Source: Desulfovibrio aminophilus (lineage in GTDB: Bacteria > Desulfobacterota > Desulfovibrionia > Desulfovibrionales > Desulfovibrionaceae). Taken from it: a stretch of 64,000 bases of DNA. Shown here one piece after another: positions 11,689 to 20,348 of this stretch (position 1 is the first letter of the stretch; every line of letters begins with the position of its first letter). Location: NCBI RefSeq assembly GCF_023660105.1, contig NZ_JAMHGA010000031.1:22137-86136 (forward strand), written 5' to 3'. The position numbers and the translations under genes are program-made. Under the pieces are notes generated by a model that did not search any database, was not told where the DNA came from, and worked only from the letters and a program-made list of their open reading frames with translations.

Positions 11689-12618
11689 TCAGGCCGCCTC
11701 GCGCCGCAGGGGCAGGACGACCTCGAAGCGGGCCCCCTGTCCGGGCGGGCTGGCGGCCTGGATGGTGCCGCCCAGCCGCTCCATGATGGTCATGCACATG
11801 GAGAGCCCGAGGCCCGTGCCCTGTCCGGGCGGCTTGGTGGTGAAGAACGGGTTGAAGATCTTGGAGAGGTTGTCCGGGGAGATGCCCGGGCCGGTGTCGT
11901 CCACGGTGATGCGCACCCGGTCGCGGGCGGTCATGTCCGTGCTCACGGTCACGCTGCCCTGGCAGCCGACGGCCTGCATGGCGTTGTTCAGCAGGTTCAG
12001 GATCACCTGGCGCAGCAGGGCCGGGTCCGTGGCCACCGGGGGCAGGGACGCGGCGTAGTTGCGGCGGATGACGATGGACTTGAGCCGGGCCTCCTTCTCC
12101 ACCAGCATGGCCATGTCCTCGGCCAGGGCGCTCACGTCCGTGTCCTGGACGATGGCCTCCAGCTTGCGGGAGAGCGAGAGGAGCTTGTGGGTGATCTCCC
12201 GGCAGCGCTCCACCTGGAGGCTGATCTGGCGCACGCCCTCGCGCGTGGCGTCCAGCTCCGCGCGGTCCTTGAGGGCCTCGGCGTCGAGCCCCATGAGCAG
12301 GAGCTCGGCCTCCTGGCCGATGACCGCCAGGGGGGTGTTGATCTCATGGGCGATGCCCGAGGAGAGCTGGCCCACGGCGGCCATCTTCTGGGACTGGAGG
12401 AGCTCCTCGCCCAGGCGGGTCTCCTCCTCGCGGGAGCGCACGGTCTGTCCGGCCAGCCAGGACACGGCCCAGTATACGGCTCCGGCCGTGGCCAGGCCCA
12501 GGATGAGCCGGCCCCATTCGGGCAGGACAGGGGCCAGGAAGGCCGAGGTGAGCACCAGCAGCGCCGGGCCCAGCCGCAGCAGCTTGCGGCCCGGCTCCGA
12601 ATGCAGCAGGGGCTCCAT
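11689..12618 (-). CDS. membrane-anchored histidine kinase without sensor domain
   Basis: 309 aa. Two short hydrophobic stretches at about 13-33 and 38-57 anchor it; there is almost no external loop. A short linker leads to HisKA (AHEINTPLAVIGQ) and a complete ATPase domain (NLLNNAMQAV, DDTGPGIS, FNPFFTTKPPGQGTGLGLSM). With no sensor of its own, it probably takes input from another protein, perhaps the dCache kinase in the same operon. It starts 3 bp after the receiver at 12622. Confidence 0.92.
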   Translation of the reverse strand: MEPLLHSEPGRKLLRLGPALLVLTSAFLAPVLPEWGRLILGLATAGAVYWAVSWLAGQTVRSREEETRLGEELLQSQKMAAVGQLSSGIAHEINTPLAVIGQEAELLLMGLDAEALKDRAELDATREGVRQISLQVERCREITHKLLSLSRKLEAIVQDTDVSALAEDMAMLVEKEARLKSIVIRRNYAASLPPVATDPALLRQVILNLLNNAMQAVGCQGSVTVSTDMTARDRVRITVDDTGPGISPDNLSKIFNPFFTTKPPGQGTGLGLSMCMTIMERLGGTIQAASPPGQGARFEVVLPLRREAA

Positions 12619-12621
12619 GGC

Positions 12622-13014
12622 CTACGCCTGCCGCTTTTCGTTCAGGGCCTTGCGCTCGCGGGCCTTGTTGATGCGCACGAGCAGGTCCTCGATGTTGAAG
12701 GGCTTCATGATGAAGTCGTAGGCCCCGTGACCCATGCCCTGGAGCCCGGCCTCCACGGAGCCGTGGCCGGTGAGCATGATGACCTCCACCAGGGGATGGC
12801 GCTTCTTGATCTCCTTGAGCGTCTCGATGCCGTCCATGCCGGGCATCTTGAGGTCCAGGACGACCACGTCCACGGGCTCGGTCTGGAGCGTCTTCAGGGC
12901 CTCCGGGCCGCTGCCAGCGCCCAGGGCCAGGACGTTGCGCTTGTTGAAGCGGTTGACGAAAAGGTCCACGAACTCCTTTTCATCGTCCACGACGAGCACC
13001 CGCGCCTTTTCCAT
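12622..13014 (-). CDS. single-domain response regulator
   Basis: 130 aa receiver: VVDDEKEF, phospho-Asp in VVVLDLKMPG, IMLTGHG and FIMKPFN. It lies 15 bp after the dCache kinase and 3 bp before the next kinase, the second gene of the five-gene operon. It has no output domain. The short basic tail (KARERKALNEKRQA) is not a DNA-binding domain. Confidence 0.93.
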   Translation of the reverse strand: MEKARVLVVDDEKEFVDLFVNRFNKRNVLALGAGSGPEALKTLQTEPVDVVVLDLKMPGMDGIETLKEIKKRHPLVEVIMLTGHGSVEAGLQGMGHGAYDFIMKPFNIEDLLVRINKARERKALNEKRQA

Positions 13015-13029
13015 GTCATGCTCCCTTGC

Positions 13030-14694
13030 TCAGACCACTGGTAAGAAAATCGTGAAGGTGGAGCCCTTGCCTTCCTCGCTCTGGACCTCGACGCGGCCGC
13101 CCAGCTTTTCCAGGATGCCGTAGCAGATGGCCAGCCCCAGGCCCGTGCCCTCGCCCACCTTCTTGGTGGTGAAGAAGGGGTCGAAGATCGTGTTCAGCTT
13201 TTCCTTGGGAATGCCGCAGCCGGTGTCCGCGATGGCCACATATATCTCGCGGCCGTCCTCGGCCTTGCCGGTGGACACGGTGATGGCGCCGTTCGAGCCC
13301 ACGGCGTCGATGGCGTTGTCCAGGATGTTCAGGATCACCTGCTGGATCTGGGCCATGTCCGTGGTGGTGTTGGGGATGCTCTCGTCCAGGCGCTTGATGA
13401 TCTCGATGTTGCGGTGCAGGGCCTCGCTCTCCAGGAACTTCAGGGTCTGGTCCGTGAGCAGGTTCAGGGAGACGTTCTCCTGCATGGGCTCCATGCGCCG
13501 CCCGAAGCCGAGCATGCGGTGGGTCACGGCCTTGGCCCGGTCCACGTGCATCTCGATCTTGTTGGCCGCGACGTCGATCTCCTCCAGGTGGAGCATTTTC
13601 TCCGGGTCCTCGTCCACGAGCAGATCCTTGATCCAGCCCGCGCTCTCGCGGATGAGGGTGAGCGGGTTGTTCACCTCGTGGGCCACGCCCGCGGCCAGCT
13701 TGCCCAGGGCGGCCATCTTGCTGGACTGCATGAGCGAGGCGTCCAGGGCGGCCTTCTCGCGGTCGGCCTTGATGAGCTTGTTGATGATCGAGCGGGCGGT
13801 CAGGGCCGCGCCGGTGATGATGAGCAGGATGCCCCCGGCCACCATGGCGGCCGCGATGGACTGGGCCCGCACCAGGGCCGAGAGCTCCTCCTTGGGGTCC
13901 TCCATGATGACCAGAAGCCAGGGCACGCGCTGGAGCCAGGCCATGCCCACGATCATGGTCCGGTCCTTGACCGGCCGTTCCTCGATGACCGTGCCGTCCT
14001 TGTTCCCGGCCGTGGCCGGGCTGGGCAGGGGCATGGAGAGCTTGGTCATCACCGGCCCGGCCAGCCGGGACGGGGTCTGGAGCACGCCCTCGGTGTTGAC
14101 CAGGTAGGCGTCGCCCAGTTCGCCGGTGTGGATGCCCCGGACCAGGGAGCTGAAGGCCTCGGAGTCGATGGTGGCCCGCAGGATCCAGGTCCGGTCGCCC
14201 TCGCGGCGCATGACCGCGATGATGAAGTGCGGGAACTTGCGGAAGCCCATGAACACGTCCGAGACGTACTGGCCCTTGAGCATGGTTTCGTGGAACCAGG
14301 GCTCGTCCTTGTAGTTCACGCGCTTGAGGGAGAAGGGGCCGACATAGGCCACGTGCTCGCCGTTCTGGTCGATGACGCCCATGTCCACGTAGGACTTGGA
14401 ATTGGTCTGGACCACGTTGAAGATGGCGTTCAGCTGGGCCGGGTCGGAGAGCTGCTGGTAGGAGTGGGTGTAGGCCAGGCTCTTGAGCTGGGAGACCCGC
14501 TCGTCGAGGAAGATGTCCAGCGCCTTCTGGCGGTTGTCCACCGCCCGCTCCAGGTTGCGGATGATCTTCTCGTGGTAGGTCTTGGAGAACTGCAGATGGA
14601 CGAAGAATCCCAGCGCGAAGAGCGGCACCAGGGAGAAGACCAGGGTTACGGTCATGATCTTGCGGCGCAGGCGCCCGTATCCTTGGGTATCCAT
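13030..14694 (-). CDS. dCache-domain sensor histidine kinase
   Basis: 554 aa from the ATG at 14694 (GGAGGGAGGG upstream); an ATG 14 codons earlier has no ribosome binding site. A transmembrane helix at about 15-37, a periplasmic double-Cache domain (about 40-285; YVGPFSLKRVNYKDEPWF and DVFMGFRKFPH), a second helix near 290-315, then HisKA (AHEVNNPLTLIRESAGW) and ATPase (NILDNAIDAV, ADTGCGI, FFTTKKVGEGTGLGLAI). Cache domains bind small molecules outside the cytoplasm; the ligand is unknown. The protein is a close paralogue of the kinase at 56617, with shared runs in the sensor, and heads an operon of kinase, receiver, kinase, receiver and glycosyltransferase. Confidence 0.93.
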   Translation of the reverse strand: MDTQGYGRLRRKIMTVTLVFSLVPLFALGFFVHLQFSKTYHEKIIRNLERAVDNRQKALDIFLDERVSQLKSLAYTHSYQQLSDPAQLNAIFNVVQTNSKSYVDMGVIDQNGEHVAYVGPFSLKRVNYKDEPWFHETMLKGQYVSDVFMGFRKFPHFIIAVMRREGDRTWILRATIDSEAFSSLVRGIHTGELGDAYLVNTEGVLQTPSRLAGPVMTKLSMPLPSPATAGNKDGTVIEERPVKDRTMIVGMAWLQRVPWLLVIMEDPKEELSALVRAQSIAAAMVAGGILLIITGAALTARSIINKLIKADREKAALDASLMQSSKMAALGKLAAGVAHEVNNPLTLIRESAGWIKDLLVDEDPEKMLHLEEIDVAANKIEMHVDRAKAVTHRMLGFGRRMEPMQENVSLNLLTDQTLKFLESEALHRNIEIIKRLDESIPNTTTDMAQIQQVILNILDNAIDAVGSNGAITVSTGKAEDGREIYVAIADTGCGIPKEKLNTIFDPFFTTKKVGEGTGLGLAICYGILEKLGGRVEVQSEEGKGSTFTIFLPVV

Positions 14695-14829
14695 CCCTCC
14701 CTCCGAGTCTGTCCGTTTTTTAGCAGACAGTTGCATGGGTTGCCAATCTTTTCTCCCGTCGGAGGTTGGCAGGACGGCCCTCGGCGTTTATAGGGAAGAT
14801 GCCCCCTGACCTGGAACCGGAGGATCGGC

Positions 14830-15750
14830 ATGAGGGACACGCAGGCGGCGGCCCGGGCGCGCATCCTGGTCGTGGACGACGACCCCGTCTTCCGCGTCTA
14901 CTTCGCGGGCATCCTCGAGGACATGGGCCACGAGGCCCTGGAGGCGGCCGACGGCGAGGAGGGCTTGCGGCGTTTCCGCGAGTCCGCGCCGGACATGGTC
15001 CTGCTCGACCTGCGCATGCCCCGGCTGGACGGCCTGGCCGTGCTCGACGCCATGGCCGCCGAGGCCCCGGGCACGCCCGTGGTGGTGGTCTCGGCCACCA
15101 CCGAGATCCGCAACGCCGTGGGCGCGCTGCGGCGCGGGGCCTGGGACTACGTGGTCAAGCCCATCCAGGACCCGGACCTGCTGCGCCACGTGTTGGACAA
15201 GGCCCTGGCCCACGCCCGGGTGCTGCGCGAGAACTGGCGCTACCACGAGCGCCTGGCCGAGGAGGTCCGGGTCAAGACCCTTGAGCTCACCGAGGCCAAC
15301 GAGCGCCTGGCCCAGGAAAAGGCCCAGGTGGAGGGCATGAACGTCACCCTGCGCAACGTGCTCGGCGCGGTGGAGCGGGAGAAGCGGGCCATCGTGGAGG
15401 AGCTGGGCGCGGACATCGAGAGCCGCGTCCTGCCCGTGGCCGAGCGCATGGCCCGGGAGTCCTCTCCCGAACTCCGGGCAAGCTTTCTGGCCGTGCTGCG
15501 GGACGAGCTGTCCCGGCTCTGCGGGGAGGGCGGCGGCCCGGTTCCGGCCCTGTTCGGCCTGACCCCCACGGAGCTGGAGGTCTGCCGCTACCTGGAGCTG
15601 GGCAGGGGGAGCAAGGAGATCGCCGACCTTCTGAACTGCTCCATGGAGACCGTGCAGACCCACCGCAAGAACATCCGGGCCAAGCTCGGGATCAAGGGCG
15701 AGAAGGTCAACCTGAGCGCGTTTCTGCGCACCCGGACCCTGGCCCGCTGA
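14830..15750 (+). CDS. LuxR-type response regulator with coiled-coil linker
   Basis: 306 aa, with GGAGGATCGGC before the ATG. Receiver 10-125 (VVDDDPVF, phospho-Asp in MVLLDLRMPR, Lys in YVVKPIQ), a long helical linker (about 130-235; LTEANERLAQEKAQVEGMN), and a LuxR/GerE helix-turn-helix (LTPTELEVCRYLELGRGSKE, then TVQTHRKNIRAKLG). The linker is longer than in NarL-type regulators and recalls signal-transmission helices. It is divergent from the dCache kinase operon and may be its transcriptional output. Its 3' end overlaps the convergent REC-Hpt gene by 44 bp. Confidence 0.92.
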   Translation: MRDTQAAARARILVVDDDPVFRVYFAGILEDMGHEALEAADGEEGLRRFRESAPDMVLLDLRMPRLDGLAVLDAMAAEAPGTPVVVVSATTEIRNAVGALRRGAWDYVVKPIQDPDLLRHVLDKALAHARVLRENWRYHERLAEEVRVKTLELTEANERLAQEKAQVEGMNVTLRNVLGAVEREKRAIVEELGADIESRVLPVAERMARESSPELRASFLAVLRDELSRLCGEGGGPVPALFGLTPTELEVCRYLELGRGSKEIADLLNCSMETVQTHRKNIRAKLGIKGEKVNLSAFLRTRTLAR

Positions 15751-16480
15751 GCGGCCCTTCCCGGCGCGAACGCAGCGCGCGCTCCAGCGAATCCAGGGAG
15801 AGGAGCAGGCCGTCCAGGCAGCGGCCCACCTCGCCGCCGTCCCGGGCGCAGGCTTCCAGGGCCCGCGCCGCCTCCTGCAACCCCAGCGCCCCCACCAGCC
15901 CGGCCGAGCCCTTGAGGGAGTGGGCCTGATGCGCCAGGGCCTCGTTGTCTCCGGCGTCGCGGCCTTGGATCAGGGCCAGCCGACGGGGCGGGATGTCGTC
16001 CAGGAACGTGGCGCAGATGCGTTCGAACAGCTCCCGCTTGCCGTTCAGGTTGATCAGCCCCCGGCGCTCGTCCAGCACCGGCCGCTCGAAGAAGTCCGGG
16101 CAGAGGCCCTGGATCGTCTCCATCAGGGTCTCCAGCCGCACGGGCTTGGCCGTGAAGGCGTCCATGCCGGTCTCCTGGCAGCGGCGTCGGAACTCGGGCA
16201 GGGAGTGGGCCGTGACGGCCACGATGGGCACGCCCCGCACGGTCTCCCCGGCCTCGCCGAGGCGGATGCGCCGGGTGGTTTCGAAGCCGTCCATGACCGG
16301 CATCTCCAGGTCCATGAGCACGATGTCGCAGGGGTTCTCGGCCAGGGCGGCCAGGGCCTCCACGCCGTTGGCGGCGGTGCGCGCGGCGTGGCCCAGGTCC
16401 GCGAGGAAGCAGACCACCACCTCCCGGTTCACGGGGTTGTCCTCCACCACCAGGACGGTCAGGGGATGATCTGGGCTCAT
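15707..16480 (-). CDS. receiver-Hpt phosphotransfer protein
   Basis: 257 aa. Receiver 5-125 (VVEDNPVNREV, phospho-Asp in IVLMDLEMPVMDG, Lys in FTAKPVR) and a C-terminal Hpt domain with the phospho-accepting His in HQAHSLKGSAG. This is the arrangement found in the tail of BarA/ArcB-type hybrid kinases, but as a free protein, so it is a mobile relay step. No cognate hybrid kinase is adjacent. The C-terminal coding end overlaps the opposite-strand LuxR gene by 44 bp. Confidence 0.92.
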   Translation of the reverse strand: MSPDHPLTVLVVEDNPVNREVVVCFLADLGHAARTAANGVEALAALAENPCDIVLMDLEMPVMDGFETTRRIRLGEAGETVRGVPIVAVTAHSLPEFRRRCQETGMDAFTAKPVRLETLMETIQGLCPDFFERPVLDERRGLINLNGKRELFERICATFLDDIPPRRLALIQGRDAGDNEALAHQAHSLKGSAGLVGALGLQEAARALEACARDGGEVGRCLDGLLLSLDSLERALRSRREGPLSGPGSGCAETRSG

Positions 16481-16591
16481 GGGACGGGGTGCTCCAGGGG
16501 ACGGACATCAGGTATGCGCCGGGCGATACCTTTCTGATCGTATGCCTCAAGGCGGAAGGGAAGGCAAGGTGGAAGCGTGTGAAAAAGTGTC

Positions 16592-17998
16592 TCACTCACC
16601 CCGGCCGGAACGCCCGGCCCCGTGCTTGCGCATGAGCTGATAGAGCCGCGCGGGCTTGAGCCCCGAAAGCCGGCAGGCGAGGAGCATGTCGCCCCGGCAG
16701 TGGGCGGCCAGATCGCGGAAGTAGAGCCGCTCGATGACGTCCAGGGCCTTGTCCCGGTATTCCCGCCAGGGCTGCAGCCCGGGCATGGGCATGCCCTCCC
16801 GGCCGTCGCCCGGCGGGGGCGGGGCGGGGTGGGAGGCGTCGCGGACGAGCTTCACCCGCAGCTCCACGGGCAGATGCTGGGGGTAGAGGATGGGTTCGGC
16901 CTGGGCCGAGACCAGGCTCGTCTCCAGGACCTGGAAGAGTTCGCGGACGTTGCCGGGCCAGTGGTGCCGCCAGAGGGCCTGCACGAAGTCCGGGGAGAGG
17001 CCCTTGATGCCGCCCTGAAAGCGGCCGCCCGTGCGGGCCAGATAGTGGTGCACCAGGTCCTTGATGTCGTCCTTGCGCTCCCGCAGGGGCGGCAGGGCGA
17101 TGACGAAGGCCCGCAGCCGAAACATGAGGTCCGGCCGGAAGGCCCGCTCCTCGGCCATGGCCGCGATGTCCCGGTTGGTGGCCGCCACGAGGCGGAAGCG
17201 GCTCTCCACCTCGCGGGTGGAGCCCACGGGCCGGAAGCGGCGCTCCTGGAGCACGCGCAGGAACTTGGCCTGCATGTCCAGGGGCAACTCGCCGACCTCG
17301 TCCAGGAAGAGGGTGCCGCCGTGGGCCTCGCGCACCAGGCCGTCGCGGGCCGTGTCCGCGCCGGTGAAGGCCCCCCGGGCGTGGCCGAAGAGGATGCTCT
17401 CGGCCAGGGTGGCGGGCAGGGCCGTGCAGTCCACGACCACGAATGGTTCCTGGCGTCGTCGGCTGTTCTCGTGGATGGCCCGGGCGAAGAGTTCCTTGCC
17501 CGTGCCGGTCTCGCCGGTGATGAGCACGTCCACCTCGCAGGAAGCGGCCTGGGCCAGGCGGTCCAGGCTGGCGCGCAGGCGGGGGCTCTCGCCGATGATC
17601 TCCTCGCGTTGGAGGATGCGCGGTTCGTGGTCCGCGCGCAGGGCCCGCGAGCGCAGGGCGCGGAGCAGCGAGGCCAGGGCGGATTCCGGCGGGCAGGGGG
17701 CGTCCAGGCACTCCCAGGCCCCGTTGCGCAGGGCCTCCTCCTGGACGGCCGGGTCGTTCCCCGGGGCCAGGGCGATGACCTCCGGCGGGTCCGGGAGGGT
17801 CCGCAAACGGGCCAGCAGGTCGTTCCCTCCGGACAGGGCCAGGTTCAGGCAGACGGCGTCGCGGGCCTGGGCGCGCGCCAGGGCCAGGGCGGTCTCGGCG
17901 TCCCCGGCATGGTCCGCGTCATGCCCGGCCTCGCGCAGGGTCTCGGCCAATTCGGCCCGCCACTGTTCGTCCCTGTCCGCGATGAGAATCCGCGCCAT
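16592..17998 (-). CDS. sigma-54 activator with degenerate receiver domain
   Basis: 468 aa from the ATG at 17998. The N-terminal 120 residues have a receiver fold, but the phospho-Asp position is Asn (AVCLNLALSGG), the conserved Lys is gone (CLDAPCPPE), and the TG block is also lost. It cannot be phosphorylated in the usual way. The AAA+ part is complete: GETGTGKE, GAFTGADTARDG, GGTLFLDEVG. The C-terminal helix-turn-helix (CRLSGLKPARLYQLMRK) is Fis-like. Activity must be set by another signal, or it is constitutive. It is divergent from a CII-like regulator. Confidence 0.9.
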   Translation of the reverse strand: MARILIADRDEQWRAELAETLREAGHDADHAGDAETALALARAQARDAVCLNLALSGGNDLLARLRTLPDPPEVIALAPGNDPAVQEEALRNGAWECLDAPCPPESALASLLRALRSRALRADHEPRILQREEIIGESPRLRASLDRLAQAASCEVDVLITGETGTGKELFARAIHENSRRRQEPFVVVDCTALPATLAESILFGHARGAFTGADTARDGLVREAHGGTLFLDEVGELPLDMQAKFLRVLQERRFRPVGSTREVESRFRLVAATNRDIAAMAEERAFRPDLMFRLRAFVIALPPLRERKDDIKDLVHHYLARTGGRFQGGIKGLSPDFVQALWRHHWPGNVRELFQVLETSLVSAQAEPILYPQHLPVELRVKLVRDASHPAPPPPGDGREGMPMPGLQPWREYRDKALDVIERLYFRDLAAHCRGDMLLACRLSGLKPARLYQLMRKHGAGRSGRGE

Positions 17999-18127
17999 CT
18001 CCGCCTCCCCGCATGTCCCTCGTCCGCAACGGATATGATTGTCAAACATTATCGCATGATTGCCACAAAAAAAACAAGAAAAACCAGCGGGCCGGGATGC
18101 TGCGGCGGTCTTTCCGGCCGGAGAATC

Positions 18128-18157
18128 TTGCCCGTGAAGACGGATATGGTGTATAGT
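18128..18157 (+). promoter_or_regulatory. candidate sigma-70 promoter
   Basis: TTGCCC (18128-18133) and TATAGT (18152-18157) are separated by 18 bp, about 70 bp before the CII-like gene. The surrounding 18050-18170 stretch is AT-richer than its neighbours and must also hold the promoter of the divergent sigma-54 activator. Confidence 0.35.
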
Positions 18158-18225
18158 GTAATGGAATTGTCATCTTCGGGTGGGGCCGCCGCGCCGCCCG
18201 AACCCAGGAGAAAAAGGGGGGCCGC

Positions 18226-18540
18226 ATGAAAGGCGAGATCGTCAGGTTGGCGCAGCAGGCCGTGCTGGAGGGGGGAAGATCGGCCCGGGAGGTGGCCGAG
18301 GCCATCGGCAAGCCGTATTCCACGCTGCTTCGGGAGCTCAATCCCTTCGACATCCAAGCCAAGCTCGGCGCGGAGACCCTGCTGGAGATCATGCGGGTGA
18401 CGCGCAACGTGGACCCCTTGCGGACCATGGCCAAGGCCCTGGGCTTCGAGCTGGTGGGCGTCTGTCTGCCCGCGCGCGGGGCCCGGAACCGCCGCCGGGA
18501 TGGAAGCCGAGCGCCGGGGCGCGCCCTGCCGCCCGGCTGA
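18226..18540 (+). CDS. phage CII-like regulatory protein
   Basis: 104 aa, with AGGAGAAAAAGG upstream. Residues 1-80 resemble the phage regulatory protein CII family (CP76 type): REVAEAIGKPYSTLLRELNPFD followed by KLGAETLLEIMRVTRNVDPL and MAKALGFEL. This is a helical DNA-binding fold seen in temperate-phage and chromosomal regulators of sulfate reducers. The last 25 residues are Arg/Pro/Gly-rich and probably disordered. No other phage gene is nearby, so it is more likely a domesticated regulator than part of a prophage. Targets are unknown; the divergent sigma-54 activator is one candidate. Confidence 0.7.
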   Translation: MKGEIVRLAQQAVLEGGRSAREVAEAIGKPYSTLLRELNPFDIQAKLGAETLLEIMRVTRNVDPLRTMAKALGFELVGVCLPARGARNRRRDGSRAPGRALPPG

Positions 18541-18573
18541 AGGCCGAGGCTTTCGCCCCGCTCGGCCACGGGA

Positions 18574-18600
18574 AAGGGCCGGGAGGAGATCCCGGCCCTT
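18574..18600 (+). terminator. hairpin after CII-like gene
   Basis: AAGGGCCGGGA-GGAGA-TCCCGGCCCTT is a perfect 11-bp stem 33 bp after the stop. There is no U-tract, so it is either a weak terminator or an mRNA 3'-end stabiliser. Confidence 0.45.
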
Positions 18601-18725
18601 GAGGGAAGGAGGAGGTTGGGAAGCCTCCCGGGGAGCCCGAGGGTTCCGTCCGGGCTCATGGCGCCCGGCCATGACTTCTTATATCAGAAAAGCATTTCCA
18701 CGGGGCATGATAATCTCGCCCGGCC

Positions 18726-19571
18726 TCAGGCGGTGAACAGGGCTCGGACCTCGTCCAGGGCCGTGACCACCGAGGCCAGAATCCGCTCCAGTGCCGCCGC
18801 GTCCAAGCCCAGGCGTTCGGCCACGACCGGCGACGGCCGGTAGTTGAGGCCGTCCACCCCCACCCCGAGTCCGGTCATGAGCGCCAGGGCGCTGCCCATG
18901 TGCACGAGGTCCAGGGCCAAGTCGCGCCGCGGGGCCTGTTCGGGCTTCAGCCGCCAGCGCACCGCGAAGACGATGGGTTCGGGCAGATGCCAGTGCTCCA
19001 GCAGGGCCGCGCCCACCTCGTCGTGGCTGATGCCGAGCACGGCCTCTTCGGCGGCCTCGAAGGTCAGGCCGTGGCGCGTGGCGATCTCCAGGATGGGGCC
19101 CGCGTCCACCTCCAGGAAGGTGCCGAGCACGATCTTGCCGATGTTGGACAGGAGCGCGGCCGTGAAGGTGTGGTCCGGCGCGGTCAGGCCCAGTTCGCGG
19201 GCCACGGTCCGCGCGGCCACGGCCGCGACCACGGAGTGTTCCAGGAGCATGCCCGGGGACAGACCGTAGCCCTTGATCTCCGCGCGCATGCAGGGGATCA
19301 CGCCGCAGGCGATGAGCAGTTGGAAGACCTGGCCCGCGCCGAGCCGGACCACGGCCTCGCGCAGGGAGGTGATGGTCCGCAGGCCGCCGAAGTAGGGCGA
19401 GTTCACCAGCCGCAGGACGTTGCTGGTCAGGCCGGGGTCGAACTCGATGATCCGGGCCAGTTCGCCCATGTCCGCGTCCGCGTCCCCCAACAGGTCGATG
19501 GCCTGCTGGATGGCCGAAGGCAGGGCCTCCACGGTCTTGACGCGGGCCAGTATCTCCTCGCGTCGGCTCAT
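18726..19571 (-). CDS. HDOD-domain signalling protein
   Basis: 281 aa. The ATG at 19571 overlaps the cheD stop (ATGA). Nearly the whole length is an HDOD domain: LPSAIQQAIDLLGDADAD, LARIIEFDPGLTSNVLRLVNS, FGGLRTITSLREAVVRLG and LLSNIGKIVLGTFL. HDOD proteins are HD-superfamily relatives that usually lack the metal-binding residues and act as regulators in motility and stress signalling. Translational coupling to cheD suggests a chemotaxis or motility role. Confidence 0.88.
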   Translation of the reverse strand: MSRREEILARVKTVEALPSAIQQAIDLLGDADADMGELARIIEFDPGLTSNVLRLVNSPYFGGLRTITSLREAVVRLGAGQVFQLLIACGVIPCMRAEIKGYGLSPGMLLEHSVVAAVAARTVARELGLTAPDHTFTAALLSNIGKIVLGTFLEVDAGPILEIATRHGLTFEAAEEAVLGISHDEVGAALLEHWHLPEPIVFAVRWRLKPEQAPRRDLALDLVHMGSALALMTGLGVGVDGLNYRPSPVVAERLGLDAAALERILASVVTALDEVRALFTA

Positions 19572-20047
19572 AGGTCGTGCTCCTTGCCGAAAGTCTTGAC
19601 CGTCACCCGGCCCGTGTCGGTGCACAGGGTCAGGCCGCGCGGGATGGAGCCGCCGAATTCGCCGGCGGCCAGGGTGAAGCCGTGGCGGGTGAGCAGCTCC
19701 CGCAGCACCTCGGTGTTGCGGGCGCCGGTGTGGAAGAGGTCGTCGCCGCGCATATTGGCCCCGCCGGCGGCCTTGATCACGACGGTTTCACGGGTGGCGC
19801 CCATGCGGAACAGGGTCTTGAGCATGGTTCCCACGCCGGTGTTCACGAACATGTAGGGGTTTTCCCTGGCCCGCTCGGGCGAGGAGGTGGACAGCGGCAG
19901 GAGGCAGTGGATGAGCCCGCCCACCAGGGCCTTGGGGTCCCAGGCGGCCACGCCCACGCACGAGCCCAGGGAGTAGGTCGTGAGAACGTCCCCGTGCTTC
20001 CTGGAGACCTTCATGTCCGAGATGTTGACCACGATGACCTGCTGCAT
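19568..20047 (-). CDS. cheD: chemoreceptor glutamine deamidase CheD
   Basis: 159 aa from the ATG at 20047, with GGGAGG upstream. The catalytic Cys (YSLGSCVGVAAWD) and His (GGLIHCLLP) of CheD are present, as are GAGGANM-like KAAGGANMRGDDLF and GARN. CheD deamidates chemoreceptor glutamines and, with CheC, adapts chemotaxis. No other che gene is in the window, so the receptors and CheC lie elsewhere. It forms a two-gene operon with the HDOD gene. Confidence 0.92.
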   Translation of the reverse strand: MQQVIVVNISDMKVSRKHGDVLTTYSLGSCVGVAAWDPKALVGGLIHCLLPLSTSSPERARENPYMFVNTGVGTMLKTLFRMGATRETVVIKAAGGANMRGDDLFHTGARNTEVLRELLTRHGFTLAAGEFGGSIPRGLTLCTDTGRVTVKTFGKEHDL

Positions 20048-20348
20048 GGGCCTCCCGTGAAAAACGCGGCCTTTCCTAATGATATGCAGGCTTTTCGAGC
20101 GGATGGCAACGATTTTGCGGAAATAATCAAATATGCTTCTTCCGGTCGGGGCGGGCCGCCTCACGGGATTGCGCCCGGTTGATCTGGACTTTTTTTAGAT
20201 TTTCACGGAATATGCTCTCGCCAGCAGGGGAGCGACCGGCGTTCCCCGCATCGCCAAGTCGCCACGCGAACCGGACCGCCCGCGCGGCCCACGCCGACGC
20301 TTGGCCCCGCCGCGTTCCGGCGGCGGGGCGTGAGCCTGGAACCGGAAC
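20048..20348. other. divergent intergenic region, cheD / amidase
   Basis: 301 bp without a gene. The half near cheD (20070-20215) is AT-rich and presumably carries both promoters, but no confident -35/-10 pair stands out. A 9-bp hairpin, CCCCGCCGC with a 6-nt loop at 20305-20328, lies in the amidase leader 20 bp before its ATG and could limit translation. Confidence 0.5.

Noticed and set aside
14720..14755. TGGCAACCCATGCAA on the minus strand as a sigma-54 site
   Set aside because: The GG to GC spacing is two bases short, so sigma-54 would not recognise it.
18226..18540. Prophage around the CII-like gene
   Set aside because: No integrase, structural or lysis genes, and no attachment-site repeats are visible nearby.
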